Origin: an uncultured Pelagibacteraceae bacterium
GTDB taxonomy: Bacteria; Pseudomonadota; Alphaproteobacteria; Pelagibacterales; Pelagibacteraceae
DNA: 64,000 bases
NCBI GenBank assembly: GCA_902558225.1
Contig: CACEDG010000001.1
Location: 47,222 to 111,221, forward strand
Direction of reading: 5' to 3'
The stretch's first letter is position 1; each line of letters opens with the position of its first letter. A program made the translations under genes and the position numbers. Under the pieces are notes generated by a model. The model saw only the letters and a program-made list of their open reading frames with translations, ran no database searches and was not told the origin of the DNA. Of the stretch, positions 54,892 to 64,000 are shown piece after piece.

Positions 54892-56058
54892 ATGAGCTAT
54901 TTAGCAAAAAATTATAACAGAAAAAAAATTTCCTTTGTAAGAGGTAAGGGGTCATATCTTTATTCAACTGATGGAAAAAAATATCTCGACCTCGTCGCTG
55001 GTATAGCCGTTTGCTCCTTGGGTCATGCTCATCCAAAATTGATTCAAACAATTAAGGATCAATCAAAGAAATTATGGCATGTTTCAAATGCTTTTCAAAT
55101 CCCAGAGGGAGAAAAATTAGCTAAAAAGTTATGCCAAAAAACATTTGCAGATTATGTAATGTATGTTAACTCAGGAGCGGAAGCCACTGAGGCCGCCATT
55201 AAGGTCGCTAGAAGATATTTTTACTCAATAGGGAAACCTCAAAAGAATAGAATTCTTTGTGTAAAAAATTCGTTTCATGGAAGAACCATTGCTGCAATTT
55301 TTGCGAGTGGATCAAAAAAAATGACAGAGGGTTTTGGACCTAAAGTTCCTGGATTTGACCATTTTTCATTCGGAGACCATAAATCTTTAAAAAGAAAAAT
55401 TACTAAAAACACAGCAGCCATAATGGTTGAACCAATCATGGGGGAAGGTGGCATTAACGTGATACCTGACTTTTGCTTAAGAGAATTAAGAAAATTATGT
55501 AACAAGAAAAAAATATTACTTATTTTAGATGAAGTGCAATGTGGAATTTCTCGATCAGGTGATTTTTTCGCGTTTGAGCAATCAAAAGTAAAACCTGATA
55601 TAGTTCCAATTGCTAAAGGTATTGGAGGTGGATTTCCAATTGGAGCAGTTCTTATGAACAAAAAAGTTGCTGCAGCCATGACACCGGGCACACATGGCTC
55701 CACTTTTGGAGGAAACCCTTTGGCAATGGCAATTGGAAACACTGTAATGGATATAGTTTCTACTAAGCAATTTTTAAATAATGTAAAAAAATCTTCTAAA
55801 TATTTTTTTTCTAATTTGCATAAACTAAAAGATAAATACCCTAAAATTATTAAAGAAATAAGAGGAAGAGGATTATTAATTGGAATTCAACTTTATAAAG
55901 ATCAATCTAATTTTATCAAAAAATTGATGGATAATAAATTATTAACAATAAGAGCGGCTGATCAAGTTGTACGTATTTTACCTCCACTAAATGTTAAAAA
56001 AAAAGAAATAGATCAAGCACTTAAGATTATCAATAAAGTTTGTGCAGAACTTAAATAG
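54892..56058 (+). CDS. argD: Acetylornithine aminotransferase
   Basis: PLP aminotransferase of arginine (and possibly lysine) synthesis. SGAEATEAAIKVARRY, the LILDEVQCGISRSG block, and PIAKGIGGGFPIGA with the PLP lysine are all present. Length 388 is normal. argF starts 1 base after its TAG. An inverted repeat lies just upstream. Confidence 0.96.
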   Translation: MSYLAKNYNRKKISFVRGKGSYLYSTDGKKYLDLVAGIAVCSLGHAHPKLIQTIKDQSKKLWHVSNAFQIPEGEKLAKKLCQKTFADYVMYVNSGAEATEAAIKVARRYFYSIGKPQKNRILCVKNSFHGRTIAAIFASGSKKMTEGFGPKVPGFDHFSFGDHKSLKRKITKNTAAIMVEPIMGEGGINVIPDFCLRELRKLCNKKKILLILDEVQCGISRSGDFFAFEQSKVKPDIVPIAKGIGGGFPIGAVLMNKKVAAAMTPGTHGSTFGGNPLAMAIGNTVMDIVSTKQFLNNVKKSSKYFFSNLHKLKDKYPKIIKEIRGRGLLIGIQLYKDQSNFIKKLMDNKLLTIRAADQVVRILPPLNVKKKEIDQALKIINKVCAELK

Positions 56059-56059
56059 A

Positions 56060-56986
56060 ATGAGACATTTTATTAATTTAAAAGATATTCCAGCAAAAGA
56101 TCTTAGAAGAATTTTAATTGACGCAAAAAAAAGAAAAAAAGCAAGAAAGAAACTTAATAATCTTGACCCTGATAAAGGTTCACCTTTAAAAGGAAAATTA
56201 TTGATACAAATGTTTGAAAAATCGAGTTTAAGAACTCGATTATCCTTTTTTTTAGCTATCTCTCAACTCTCAGGAAGAACTTTAACATTGAGACCAGATG
56301 AACTGCATTTATCTAAAGGAGGTGAAAGTATTGAAGATACCGCTAAAATATTGTCAAGTTTTGGTGATGCTTTCATGTTAAGAACCGATAATGATAAAAA
56401 GTTGGAGGAATTTAAAAAACACTTAACAATTCCAATTATTAATGGATTAAGTCCGTCCTCTCACCCAACACAAATCTTATCAGATGTATTTACAGTTGAG
56501 GAAATTAAAAAAAAACCAATATCTAAATTAAATATTAGTTGGATTGGAGACTCAAATAATGTTTTAAATTCTTTAATTGCTGCCTCAATTAAATTCTCTT
56601 TTGAATTAAAAGTTGGTTGTCCAAAAAAATATCAACCTAATAAAAGCACAATGAATTACATCAAAAAAAATAAAAATAAAATAACGATTTATAATGATCC
56701 AAAAAAAGCAGTTGAAGGAGCTGATGTAATTTTTTCAGACAAAGTAATATCAATGAATGATAAAGTTAATAAAAAAAGAAAATTAAGAGATTTTAAAAAC
56801 TTTAAGATTAGTAAAAATCTTCTGAAAAAATGTCCAAGAGCTATATTTTTGCACTGTCTTCCCAGAGGCAGTGAGGTTGATGAAAATGTTTTTAAGAGCA
56901 AACAGTCAAGAGTTTGGTTACAGGCTCTAAATAGAATTCACGTACAAAAATCAATACTACTTTATTGTCTTGGAAAATTAAGGTAA
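56060..56986 (+). CDS. argF: Ornithine carbamoyltransferase
   Basis: Makes citrulline from ornithine and carbamoyl phosphate. The carbamoyl-phosphate motif reads FEKSSLRTRLSF (STRTR variant SLRTR) and the ornithine motif HCLPRGSEVDE is present. The ATG at 56060 (MRHFINLKDIP) is preferred over a GTG at 56042 inside argD. The 308-residue product overlaps the convergent cytochrome gene end by 9 bases. Confidence 0.95.
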   Translation: MRHFINLKDIPAKDLRRILIDAKKRKKARKKLNNLDPDKGSPLKGKLLIQMFEKSSLRTRLSFFLAISQLSGRTLTLRPDELHLSKGGESIEDTAKILSSFGDAFMLRTDNDKKLEEFKKHLTIPIINGLSPSSHPTQILSDVFTVEEIKKKPISKLNISWIGDSNNVLNSLIAASIKFSFELKVGCPKKYQPNKSTMNYIKKNKNKITIYNDPKKAVEGADVIFSDKVISMNDKVNKKRKLRDFKNFKISKNLLKKCPRAIFLHCLPRGSEVDENVFKSKQSRVWLQALNRIHVQKSILLYCLGKLR

Positions 56987-57520
56987 AGGTAGCGGGTTAT
57001 CAGAGTTCTGGTTTAAGTATAAAATAACAGATGCTCTGTCTCTCTCTTTTCTTAAACCTGCGAATGACATTTTTGTGCCTTTAATCCATTTTGCTGGTTT
57101 TATTAAATAGCCATTTAATTCTTCAAAAGTCCATTCTTTTTCGTAAGCTGAGAGAGCTTTTGAATATTTATAATCATCTATAGCACCAACTTTTCTTCCT
57201 ACCACATTATAAAGTGCTGGACCGATATTATTCTTTCCACCTTTTACGATTGAGTGACAAGCAGCACATTTCTTAAAAACTTTCTCACCATGAGCAAGAT
57301 CTCCTAAAGCCATTAACGAGGAAATATCAATTTTATCCTCTGTTGTCTCTGAACTAGATTTTGTGCTTGTATTTACAGCACTATCTACTTCAACTGCATA
57401 ACCAGGTGCTTTAGGCTTTTCAACATAAAATATGATGTCAGAAAGCTTTCCAATACCAATTATAAGAAGTGCCACCATTAAAATAGCAGCAACTATTTTG
57501 TTTATTTCGAAAGAATCCAT
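56978..57520 (-). CDS. Membrane-anchored c-type cytochrome (CycM/c552-like)
   Basis: A 180-residue cytochrome c with an N-terminal membrane anchor (about 8-30), a linker rich in Ser and Thr, and a class I heme domain. Heme site CAACH (85-89) and axial Met153 in GTKMSF are visible. Such anchored cytochromes carry electrons between the bc1 complex and the cytochrome c oxidase. A longer frame to 57589 exists, but the ATG at 57520 gives the normal N-terminus. Confidence 0.9.
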   Translation of the reverse strand: MDSFEINKIVAAILMVALLIIGIGKLSDIIFYVEKPKAPGYAVEVDSAVNTSTKSSSETTEDKIDISSLMALGDLAHGEKVFKKCAACHSIVKGGKNNIGPALYNVVGRKVGAIDDYKYSKALSAYEKEWTFEELNGYLIKPAKWIKGTKMSFAGLRKERDRASVILYLNQNSDNPLPLP

Positions 57521-57630
57521 ATTTATAAAAAATTTATTTGAACGTATAACACTATAAATTTGAAATTGCTCATATATTTTGATGTACAATTTTGCCTCTG
57601 TTTATATTGTGATCATAGTAAAAAAAAATA

Positions 57631-58365
57631 ATGAAAACTTTGGTAATAATTCCTTCTAGATTGTCTGCCCAGAGATTGCCCGGTAAACCCTTAATCAAAA
57701 TTAAAGGATTATCAATTATTTCACACGTTTTTAAAAAGGCAGAGGAAGCAAATATTGGAGAGGTAATAGTTGCAGCAGAAGATCAAGAGATAGTAGATGA
57801 TGTTAAACAAAATGGTGGACAGGCAATTTTAACAAAAAATGACCATAAAACTGGTACTGACAGGATTTATGAGGTGTTTCAAAAAACCAATTCCTCAAAT
57901 ATTGATTTAGTAATGAATCTTCAAGGTGATGAACCCTTAATGAGTATAGATGATATTAGAAACTTGAATAATAAGATGATTGAAAGTTCCTCAAAATTAG
58001 GAACTTTAGCTTCTAAAATTCAAAACAAAACTGTTTTGCAAAACTCTAATGTAGTAAAGGTTTTGACTAAAGAAAATTTGAATGAAGCAAATTTTCCAGA
58101 AGCATTAAATTTTATGAGAAATATTACTGAAGAAAAAAAAAATATTTATCATCATTTAGGCATATATTCTTATAACAAAGATACTCTTGAGAAATTTGTT
58201 TCTTTAAATCAATCTACTAATGAGATCAAAAATAAGCTTGAGCAACTTAGAGCGTTAGATAATAATATAAAAATTAATGTTGCTTTTGCAAAGTTTGCCC
58301 CTATAGGTGTAGATACAAAAGAGGATTTGGAAGAAGTAAAAAAAATAATGGAATATAAGTCTTAA
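57631..58365 (+). CDS. kdsB: 3-deoxy-manno-octulosonate cytidylyltransferase
   Basis: Activates Kdo to CMP-Kdo for LPS. The N-terminal nucleotide motif IIPSRLSAQRLPGKPL and the metal-binding NLQGDEPL are diagnostic, with HLGIYSY near residue 172. Length 244. Its TAA and the pheA ATG share a TAATG junction. Confidence 0.95.
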   Translation: MKTLVIIPSRLSAQRLPGKPLIKIKGLSIISHVFKKAEEANIGEVIVAAEDQEIVDDVKQNGGQAILTKNDHKTGTDRIYEVFQKTNSSNIDLVMNLQGDEPLMSIDDIRNLNNKMIESSSKLGTLASKIQNKTVLQNSNVVKVLTKENLNEANFPEALNFMRNITEEKKNIYHHLGIYSYNKDTLEKFVSLNQSTNEIKNKLEQLRALDNNIKINVAFAKFAPIGVDTKEDLEEVKKIMEYKS

Positions 58366-59195
58366 TGAGTAAAATTTATTTTCAAGGTACATTTGGAGCC
58401 TATTCACATTTAGCAGCATTATCAATTTTTAAAAATGCTGAAATTATTCCATGTAAAACTTTTGATGAATGTTTTTTAAAAGCTTCAAATGATGATAATT
58501 CAAAAATCATTATTCCAGAGTCAAATAGAATTACGGGTAATATAGGAATTGAATATTTAATCTTTAAATATAGACTAAATATTTATTCTGAATATTTTCA
58601 AAAAATTGAACATAATTTATTAGGTTTACCCGGAACAAAAATTTCAGACATAAAGCATGTTTACTCCCATGGACAAGCACTTTCTCAATGTTCTAAATTT
58701 ATTAAATCAAATAGCTTAATTGAACACGTGAGAGCTGATACAGCTGGTTCAGCAGAGATGGTCTCAAAAGAAAAAGATAAATCAAAAGCCGCAATAGCAT
58801 CATCATTAAGTGCTAAGACTTATAATTTAGAAATAATAAAAAAAAATGTTGAAAATGAGAAAGGTAATCTCACAAGGTTTTTAGTTATGGGAAAGAAAAT
58901 TTCTCAACCAGAATTTATCAATAAAAAATATGTCACATCTTTTTTATTCAAATTAAAAAATAAAAAAGCCGCTTTATATTCTGCTCTAGGGGGTTTTGCT
59001 ATTAACGGAGTTAATTTAACAAAATTGCAAAGTTATCCAGAAAAAAATACATTCGATTCTTTCTTTTTTCTGTGTGATTTAGATGGACATATTGAGGATA
59101 CAAAAGTTCAAAAATCTTTAGAGGAATTAGGTCTGCATTGTCAAGATTTTCACGTTCTAGGTGTTTTTGAAGCCGACAAGCATAGAGAAAAATAA
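58365..59195 (+). CDS. pheA: Prephenate dehydratase
   Basis: Converts prephenate to phenylpyruvate. FQGTFGAYSHLAAL begins the catalytic domain; the conserved HVRADTAGSAEMVS and ENEKGNLTRFLVMG motifs follow. A C-terminal ACT domain (about 190-270, GGFAINGVNLTKLQSYP) suggests feedback by phenylalanine. No chorismate mutase domain is fused. Length 276. Confidence 0.95.
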   Translation: MSKIYFQGTFGAYSHLAALSIFKNAEIIPCKTFDECFLKASNDDNSKIIIPESNRITGNIGIEYLIFKYRLNIYSEYFQKIEHNLLGLPGTKISDIKHVYSHGQALSQCSKFIKSNSLIEHVRADTAGSAEMVSKEKDKSKAAIASSLSAKTYNLEIIKKNVENEKGNLTRFLVMGKKISQPEFINKKYVTSFLFKLKNKKAALYSALGGFAINGVNLTKLQSYPEKNTFDSFFFLCDLDGHIEDTKVQKSLEELGLHCQDFHVLGVFEADKHREK

Positions 59196-59209
59196 TTGAT
59201 AAACTTTTC

Positions 59210-59239
59210 TTGTGGAATAGAAATTTTTACTGCTATAAT
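59210..59239 (+). promoter_or_regulatory. Promoter of the SRP RNA
   Basis: TTGTGG (59210-59215) and a perfect TATAAT (59234-59239) are separated by 18 bases, and the RNA starts about 7 bases after the -10 box. Confidence 0.65.
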
Positions 59240-59245
59240 AGTTAC

Positions 59246-59329
59246 GGAGGCTAGAGGTGGGTGCTGCTTTAACCCGATCAGATCTTAACGGAAGCAGTCG
59301 TAGAGACAGTTATTCAGGTTCTAGTCTCC
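59246..59329 (+). ncRNA. ffs: Signal recognition particle RNA, small bacterial type
   Basis: The RNA of the signal recognition particle, which binds Ffh. The ends pair (GGAGGCTAGAG with TCTAGTCTCC), and the inner part has the conserved domain IV pattern: GATCAGATCTTAACGGAAGC, GGTGCTGCTT before it and CAGTCGTAGAGACAG after it. It sits right before dnaX, as in many alphaproteobacteria. Ends are approximate. Confidence 0.88.
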
Positions 59330-59339
59330 TGTAAATTGT

Positions 59340-61007
59340 ATGAATAATAATAAAAAAGTATTAGCTTTAAAATATAGACCTCAAAATTTTGAAGATCTTA
59401 TAGGTCAAGAAATTGTGGCTGAAACTATTAAGAACTCAATTAAATCTAATAAAATTCCTAACGCCTACTTGTTTACTGGGATAAGAGGAGTTGGAAAAAC
59501 TACAATTGCTAGAATAGTAGCTAAATCTCTTAATTGTTTAAACGGTTTTGAAAACAATTGTAAAGCTAGGTGCGAAAATTGTGATGCCATCACAAACTCA
59601 AGCCATATTGATGTTTTGGAGATGGACGCGGCTAGTAAAACAAGTATTGATGACGTAAGGGAATTGATTGAATTTTCAAGATATGGACCAACTTCATCTA
59701 AATATAAGATATTTATAATAGATGAGGTGCATATGTTAAGCAAACAAGCCTTTAATGGCTTATTAAAAACATTGGAAGAGCCTCCGGAATACTTAAAATT
59801 TATTTTTGCTACAACAGAAATTAAGAAAATTCCGATTACAGTAGTATCGAGATGTCAGCGATTTGACTTATCAAGAGTCAAATCATTTGAACTTTTTCAA
59901 TTTATAAAAAAAATTAAAGACAAAGAGATGGGTAAAATAAATGATGATGCATTGAAATTAATCGTTAAATTATCTGAAGGCTCTGTAAGAGATGCCCTAT
60001 CGTTATTGGATAGAGCTTTATTAAGTTTAGATAAAGATACTGAAATGGATCTAAAAAAAGCTCAAAAAATTTTCGGGTATTTTGAAAAGTCACAATTAAT
60101 AGATCTCTTTGAACTAATATTGAAAGGAGAAGAAGATAAGGTTGTGCAAATTTATAGAAAAATTTATGACCAAGGTGTTGAACCCAAGGTTTTCATAAAT
60201 GATTTTTTAGAAATTATTTATTATTTCAAAAATATTAAATCGCTAACTTTAGAAAGCACAAATTTTTCACTTAATAGTGATGAGTTTAATAGAATACAAG
60301 AAATATCAACTAGCGTTGATAATAAAAGTTTAATATTGATTTGGCAATTCACCATAAAAACTTTAGAGGAAATAGATATTGTTTCTAATCAAAATTTATC
60401 AATTGAGATGTTCTTAATAAGATTAATGTATTTAAGAAGTGTTAATGAAAATGATTATTTCCCTAATAAAGAAATATCAAAAGAAATTGAAGAGAAGAAT
60501 CAACAAAAAGATGAAAAAAAAATAAAATTCCATAATAACGAAAGTAATGATTTAGTAAATCAAATTAAAAGTGTCACTCAGGAAAAGAATACTAATCCAA
60601 TTAGAGAGGCAGAAATAAAAACGGAAAAAAAGGACTCGATTATCTCTTTTGATCAACTGATAAAAATATGTAGTGAAAAAAAAGAGGTGAAGTTAAAATA
60701 TGAATTAGAAAAAAACGTAAATTTGGTTGGTTTCTATAAGAATAGAATGGATATATCTTTCAATGATAATTTGGATAAAAATTTTGTAAAAGATTTGTCA
60801 CTCAAGTTATTTGAATGGACAGGCGAAAGATGGATAATTTCTTTTAGTAAAAATAAAGGTGAATTATCGGTAAAAGAAAAAAAACAAAAAAAGAAATTTG
60901 AATTAATTGATAATGCAAAAAAAACAAAATTATATGAAGAAGTTTTAAAAAATTTCCCTGATGCAAAACTAAAAGATGTTATTACAAATGAGGAGGAGAA
61001 TTATTAA
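59340..61007 (+). CDS. dnaX: DNA polymerase III subunits gamma and tau
   Basis: Clamp-loader ATPase (555 residues). Walker A GIRGVGKTTIA, a zinc module of cysteines (CLNGFENNCKARCENC), Walker B IFIIDEVHM and the sensor FATTEIKKIP are present. The tau-like C-terminal part (after about 370) is lysine-rich and poorly conserved. It starts 10 bases after the SRP RNA and overlaps ebfC by 1 base. Confidence 0.96.
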   Translation: MNNNKKVLALKYRPQNFEDLIGQEIVAETIKNSIKSNKIPNAYLFTGIRGVGKTTIARIVAKSLNCLNGFENNCKARCENCDAITNSSHIDVLEMDAASKTSIDDVRELIEFSRYGPTSSKYKIFIIDEVHMLSKQAFNGLLKTLEEPPEYLKFIFATTEIKKIPITVVSRCQRFDLSRVKSFELFQFIKKIKDKEMGKINDDALKLIVKLSEGSVRDALSLLDRALLSLDKDTEMDLKKAQKIFGYFEKSQLIDLFELILKGEEDKVVQIYRKIYDQGVEPKVFINDFLEIIYYFKNIKSLTLESTNFSLNSDEFNRIQEISTSVDNKSLILIWQFTIKTLEEIDIVSNQNLSIEMFLIRLMYLRSVNENDYFPNKEISKEIEEKNQQKDEKKIKFHNNESNDLVNQIKSVTQEKNTNPIREAEIKTEKKDSIISFDQLIKICSEKKEVKLKYELEKNVNLVGFYKNRMDISFNDNLDKNFVKDLSLKLFEWTGERWIISFSKNKGELSVKEKKQKKKFELIDNAKKTKLYEEVLKNFPDAKLKDVITNEEENY

Positions 61008-61327
61008 TGACTGATTTTAATAAAATTTTGACTAAAGCAAAAGAACTTGAAGCAAAAATGAAGGAGAGCCAAGAGAATATAAAAAAATTAAGAGTGGAAG
61101 GTGTATCAGGAGCAAATTCGGTGAAAGTTATTTTAGATGGTGAGGGTATTGTGCAAAAAATAGAAATTTCAGATGAAATTTTAAAAGAAAATAAATCCAT
61201 TTTAGAAGATTTAATTATTGCTGCATTAAATCAAGCAAAAACTAAATTGAGGGATAAAACAACAGAAGAAATTTCTAAAACAGCTGGGGGATTTGGAATT
61301 CCCGGCGGCTTTAAGTGGCCACTATAA
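61007..61327 (+). CDS. YbaB/EbfC family nucleoid-associated protein
   Basis: A 106-residue dimeric DNA-binding protein always found between dnaX and recR in this order. KAKELEAKMKESQENIKK helical start, VEGVSGANSVKVILDGEG, and C-terminal GGFGIPGGFKWPL. Its role is in nucleoid organisation and possibly DNA repair. Confidence 0.93.
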   Translation: MTDFNKILTKAKELEAKMKESQENIKKLRVEGVSGANSVKVILDGEGIVQKIEISDEILKENKSILEDLIIAALNQAKTKLRDKTTEEISKTAGGFGIPGGFKWPL

Positions 61328-61939
61328 ATGCAGAATATTAGTGAAATTGATGATTTAATAAAACTGATTTCAAAACTTCCTGGATTAGGTCCAAAATCTG
61401 CAAAGAGAATTGTTTTAAAATTAATTAACAATAAAGCAGAGCTTGTAAAACCTTTAGCTAACACTTTAGCTCAAGTTTACAAAAGTGTTACGAGGTGCAA
61501 ATCTTGTGGTTCATTAAAATCAAATGTAAGTGGATGTAATAATTGTGAAAATGTAAAAGAAAAATTTGATAAGATTTGTGTTGTTGAGGATATAGCTGAT
61601 CAATGGTCTATTGAAAATTCTAACATTTTTAAAGGTTACTTTCATATTTTGGGGGGCACAATATCTTCTATTGGTCAAAAAAGAGAAGATCTATTAATTA
61701 ATTCTTTAGTAGAAAGAGTAAAAAAAGACGAAATTTCAGAGGTAATATTAGCAACTAGTGCAACTGTTGAAGGTCAGACAACTGCTTATTATATTCAGGA
61801 TAGTTTAAAGTTTTTAGACGTTAAAATAACTAAATTAGCCCAAGGATTACCAGTTGGTGGCGAAATTGAAACTTTGGATGATGGTACTTTGTTTTCTGCT
61901 TTTAAAAATAGATCAGAATTAAATTCTAATTCAGGCTAG
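61328..61939 (+). CDS. recR: Recombination mediator RecR
   Basis: RecFOR-pathway protein. N-terminal [14 protein letters not shown] helix-hairpin-helix, zinc module [17 protein letters not shown], then TOPRIM domain ([21 protein letters not shown]). Length 203. Starts directly after ebfC; its end overlaps malate synthase by 14 bases on the other strand. Confidence 0.96.
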   Translation: MQNISEIDDLIKLISKLPGLGPKSAKRIVLKLINNKAELVKPLANTLAQVYKSVTRCKSCGSLKSNVSGCNNCENVKEKFDKICVVEDIADQWSIENSNIFKGYFHILGGTISSIGQKREDLLINSLVERVKKDEISEVILATSATVEGQTTAYYIQDSLKFLDVKITKLAQGLPVGGEIETLDDGTLFSAFKNRSELNSNSG

Positions 61940-64000
61940 TCTTTTTTTTTAGTCTGTTTAAGTGCAGAAGGGGCTCTGTATATCCAGAGGGCTGATCTTT
62001 TCCTTTAAAAATCAAATCACATGCAGCTTTAAAAGCAATAGAGTTATCAAAATCGTCACTCATATTAACATAATTCTTATCCCCCTCGTTTTGTTTATCA
62101 ACTACCTTCGCCATCTCCTTCATTATTTCAATAACTTGAATTTTTGTAGTAACTCCATGATGTAACCAATTTGCGATATGTTGAGATGAGATTCTAAGTG
62201 TAGCACGATCCTCCATTAAAAAAGTATTACTCCTGTCAGGCACTTTTGAGCAACCAACTCCTTGGTCAATCCATCTAACAACATAGCCCAATAAAGTTTG
62301 AGCAGAATTAGAAATTTCAGTATTAATCTCATCGACTGACCAGTTGGGTCTGTTTGCAACTGGTATAGTTAGAAGATCATCTAATTTTGCAGAAGGTCTT
62401 GAAGCTATATTTTTTTGAACATCAAAAACATTTACTTGATGATAATGTAGAGCGTGCAAGGATGCAGCAGTTGGTGATGGTACCCACGCACAATTAGCAC
62501 CTGCTTTAAGATGTCCTATTTTCTCATTTAACATTTTTTTCATCTCATCTGGAGCAGCCCACATGCCCTTTCCCACAGCAGCTATTCCAGAAAACCCGCA
62601 TTTTAAACCTATATCAACATTATTATTTTCATAGGCCTCAATCCATTTTGAAGACTTCATATCACCTTTTTTAATCATTGGACCGGCTTCCATCGAGGTA
62701 TGCATTTCATCTCCAGTTCTATCAAGAAAACCTGTATTTATAAAAAATACTCTATTTTTTAATGCTCTAATGCACTCTTTTAAATTTGCCGATGTTCTCC
62801 GCTCCTCGTCCATTATACCACATTTAATATCGTATTTATTTAATCCTAAAATTTCTTCAACCTTTGAAAAAATTAAATCTGTAAAAGCACATTCATCTGG
62901 ACCATGCATTTTTGGTTTAACAATATAAATAGAACCTGCACGAGAATTTCTTCTTTTTTTTAAATCATGAAGAGCGGCAGCAGAGGTTATAAAAGCATCC
63001 ATAATTCCTTCTGGTACTTCAGTTCCATCTTTCAAAAGTATTGAAGGATTAGTCATTAGGTGCCCAACATTTCTAACTAACAGTAGACTTCTTCCGTGAA
63101 GCTTGAGGCCTTTACCATCTCGGGAGATATAACTTCTATCAGGATTTAATTTTCTTTCTAAATTTTTACCATTTTTCTCAAATTGAATTTTTAAATCTCC
63201 TTTCATTAATCCTAACCAGTTTCTATAACAAATAATTTTATCCTCAGCGTCAACAGCAGCAACACTATCTTCATTATCACAAATTGTTGAAACAGCAGAC
63301 TCGGCTATTACATCACTAATTCCAGCGATATCATGTGCCGCGCTGAAAGCTTTTGGATTGATTATTATTTCAAAATGAAGATTGTTATTCTTTAATATAA
63401 TTGCAGAAGGTTTATTTATATCTCCTCTATGTCCAATAAATTTATTTTGATCCTTTAGTTTGTACTCGTTATCATCTTTTAAAATAATAAGATTTGACTC
63501 AAATATTTTTAAACCAGATATATTCTTCCAACTTGTACCATTTATAGGAAAGTGTATATCAAAAAATTCTCTTACATATTTTATAACTTCTTGACCTCGG
63601 TTTGGATCATATCTTTCTCCTCCACCTTCTTCAGACTCTATTATGTCAGTTCCATATAAACTATCATACAAGCTTACCCATCTTGCATTTGCAGCGTTTA
63701 GAGCATATCTAGCATTCATTATTGGAACAACTAGTTGTGGTCCTGCTATTGAACTTATTTCTTCGTCTACATTTGAAGTTTCAATCTTAAAATCTGGTCC
63801 AACATCTCTAAGATAACCAATCTCTTTTAAAAACTTTTTATATTCCTCAATTTTAATTTCATTTCCTTTATTTTTTATATGCCACTTGTCAATTTTTTTT
63901 TGTATGTCTTCTCTAATCTTAATTAACTCTTTATTCTTGGGAGATAACTCATGAACGCATTTATCAAATCCTAACCAAAATTTTTCGGGTTTTATATCTG
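61926..64000 (-). CDS. glcB: Malate synthase G (start outside window)
   Basis: Condenses glyoxylate and acetyl-CoA in the glyoxylate route. The minus-strand frame stays open to the window end (for example [19 protein letters not shown] around 63719), so the ATG at 63719 is not the true start. Active-site blocks include [34 protein letters not shown] and [17 protein letters not shown], then the catalytic region [17 protein letters not shown]. Type G is the large, monomeric form. Typical of marine alphaproteobacteria using glycolate or two-carbon compounds. Confidence 0.96.
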   Translation of the reverse strand, partial: DIKPEKFWLGFDKCVHELSPKNKELIKIREDIQKKIDKWHIKNKGNEIKIEEYKKFLKEIGYLRDVGPDFKIETSNVDEEISSIAGPQLVVPIMNARYALNAANARWVSLYDSLYGTDIIESEEGGGERYDPNRGQEVIKYVREFFDIHFPINGTSWKNISGLKIFESNLIILKDDNEYKLKDQNKFIGHRGDINKPSAIILKNNNLHFEIIINPKAFSAAHDIAGISDVIAESAVSTICDNEDSVAAVDAEDKIICYRNWLGLMKGDLKIQFEKNGKNLERKLNPDRSYISRDGKGLKLHGRSLLLVRNVGHLMTNPSILLKDGTEVPEGIMDAFITSAAALHDLKKRRNSRAGSIYIVKPKMHGPDECAFTDLIFSKVEEILGLNKYDIKCGIMDEERRTSANLKECIRALKNRVFFINTGFLDRTGDEMHTSMEAGPMIKKGDMKSSKWIEAYENNNVDIGLKCGFSGIAAVGKGMWAAPDEMKKMLNEKIGHLKAGANCAWVPSPTAASLHALHYHQVNVFDVQKNIASRPSAKLDDLLTIPVANRPNWSVDEINTEISNSAQTLLGYVVRWIDQGVGCSKVPDRSNTFLMEDRATLRISSQHIANWLHHGVTTKIQVIEIMKEMAKVVDKQNEGDKNYVNMSDDFDNSIAFKAACDLIFKGKDQPSGYTEPLLHLNRLKKKTSLN

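Overview
The window is a dense, very AT-rich stretch of a streamlined alphaproteobacterial chromosome. Gene order supports this: rpmH-rnpA-yidD-yidC, dcd-murA-DUF2948-hisD-infA, aroA-cmk-rpsA-ihfB-pyrF-trpF-trpB-trpA-accD-folC, ffs-dnaX-ybaB-recR, cobS-cobT beside a J-domain protein and bolA, plus gcrA and a RegB-type kinase. Low GC, tiny intergenic gaps and many overlapping gene ends suggest a SAR11/HIMB59-like marine lineage; that placement is inference. There are no transposases, integrases, phage structural genes or CRISPR arrays.

Layout. 0-11.7 kb: gyrB 3' end, regB, cobT/cobS/J-protein facing bolA, aroB-aroK, a small membrane protein and a secreted protein, then def-fmt-truA. 11.7-19.1 kb (minus strand): rpmH, rnpA, yidD, yidC, argB, a HAD phosphatase, dapD, dapE, a histone-deacetylase-family gene and a SET-domain gene. 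19.2-28.1 kb (plus): a VTT membrane protein, small genes, dcd-murA-DUF2948-hisD-infA, tRNA-Phe, a cold-shock gene, tRNA-His and hisS-hisZ-hisG. 28.1-40.6 kb is the least ordinary part: an ExoI-like exonuclease, several unrecognised proteins, a GHKL ATPase joined to a metalloprotease-like motif, RmuC, a PD-(D/E)XK nuclease, a thioredoxin and an 1120-residue nuclease-helicase. 40.6-53.2 kb (minus): folate, fatty-acid, tryptophan, pyrimidine and shikimate genes, rpsA, ihfB, and the Lpt/Kdo genes lptB, lptC, kdsD, then rnd. 53.2-64 kb: an NDUFA9-like gene, gcrA, argD-argF, a membrane cytochrome c, kdsB, pheA, SRP RNA, dnaX-ybaB-recR and malate synthase G (runs off the window).

Main discovery. Three conserved genes (histone-deacetylase family, rpsA and gcrA) are each broken by one short insert of 44, 50 and 48 nt. 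All three have the same anatomy. A conserved glycine codon GGG is followed by a strong GC-rich hairpin and an in-frame stop, and the insert ends in GGA, directly after which the conserved protein sequence resumes in the correct register. If ribosomes left at GGG and resumed after GGA, each protein would be restored exactly, with one glycine at its conserved place. This resembles the coding gap of phage T4 gene 60 and the byp elements of Magnusiomyces mitochondria. Two inserts leave the downstream part in another frame and all carry stops, and rpsA is normally essential, so simple pseudogenisation is unlikely. I propose a family of mobile, translationally bypassed (or otherwise removed) hairpin elements in a bacterial chromosome. 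Bypassing itself is inferred, not shown.
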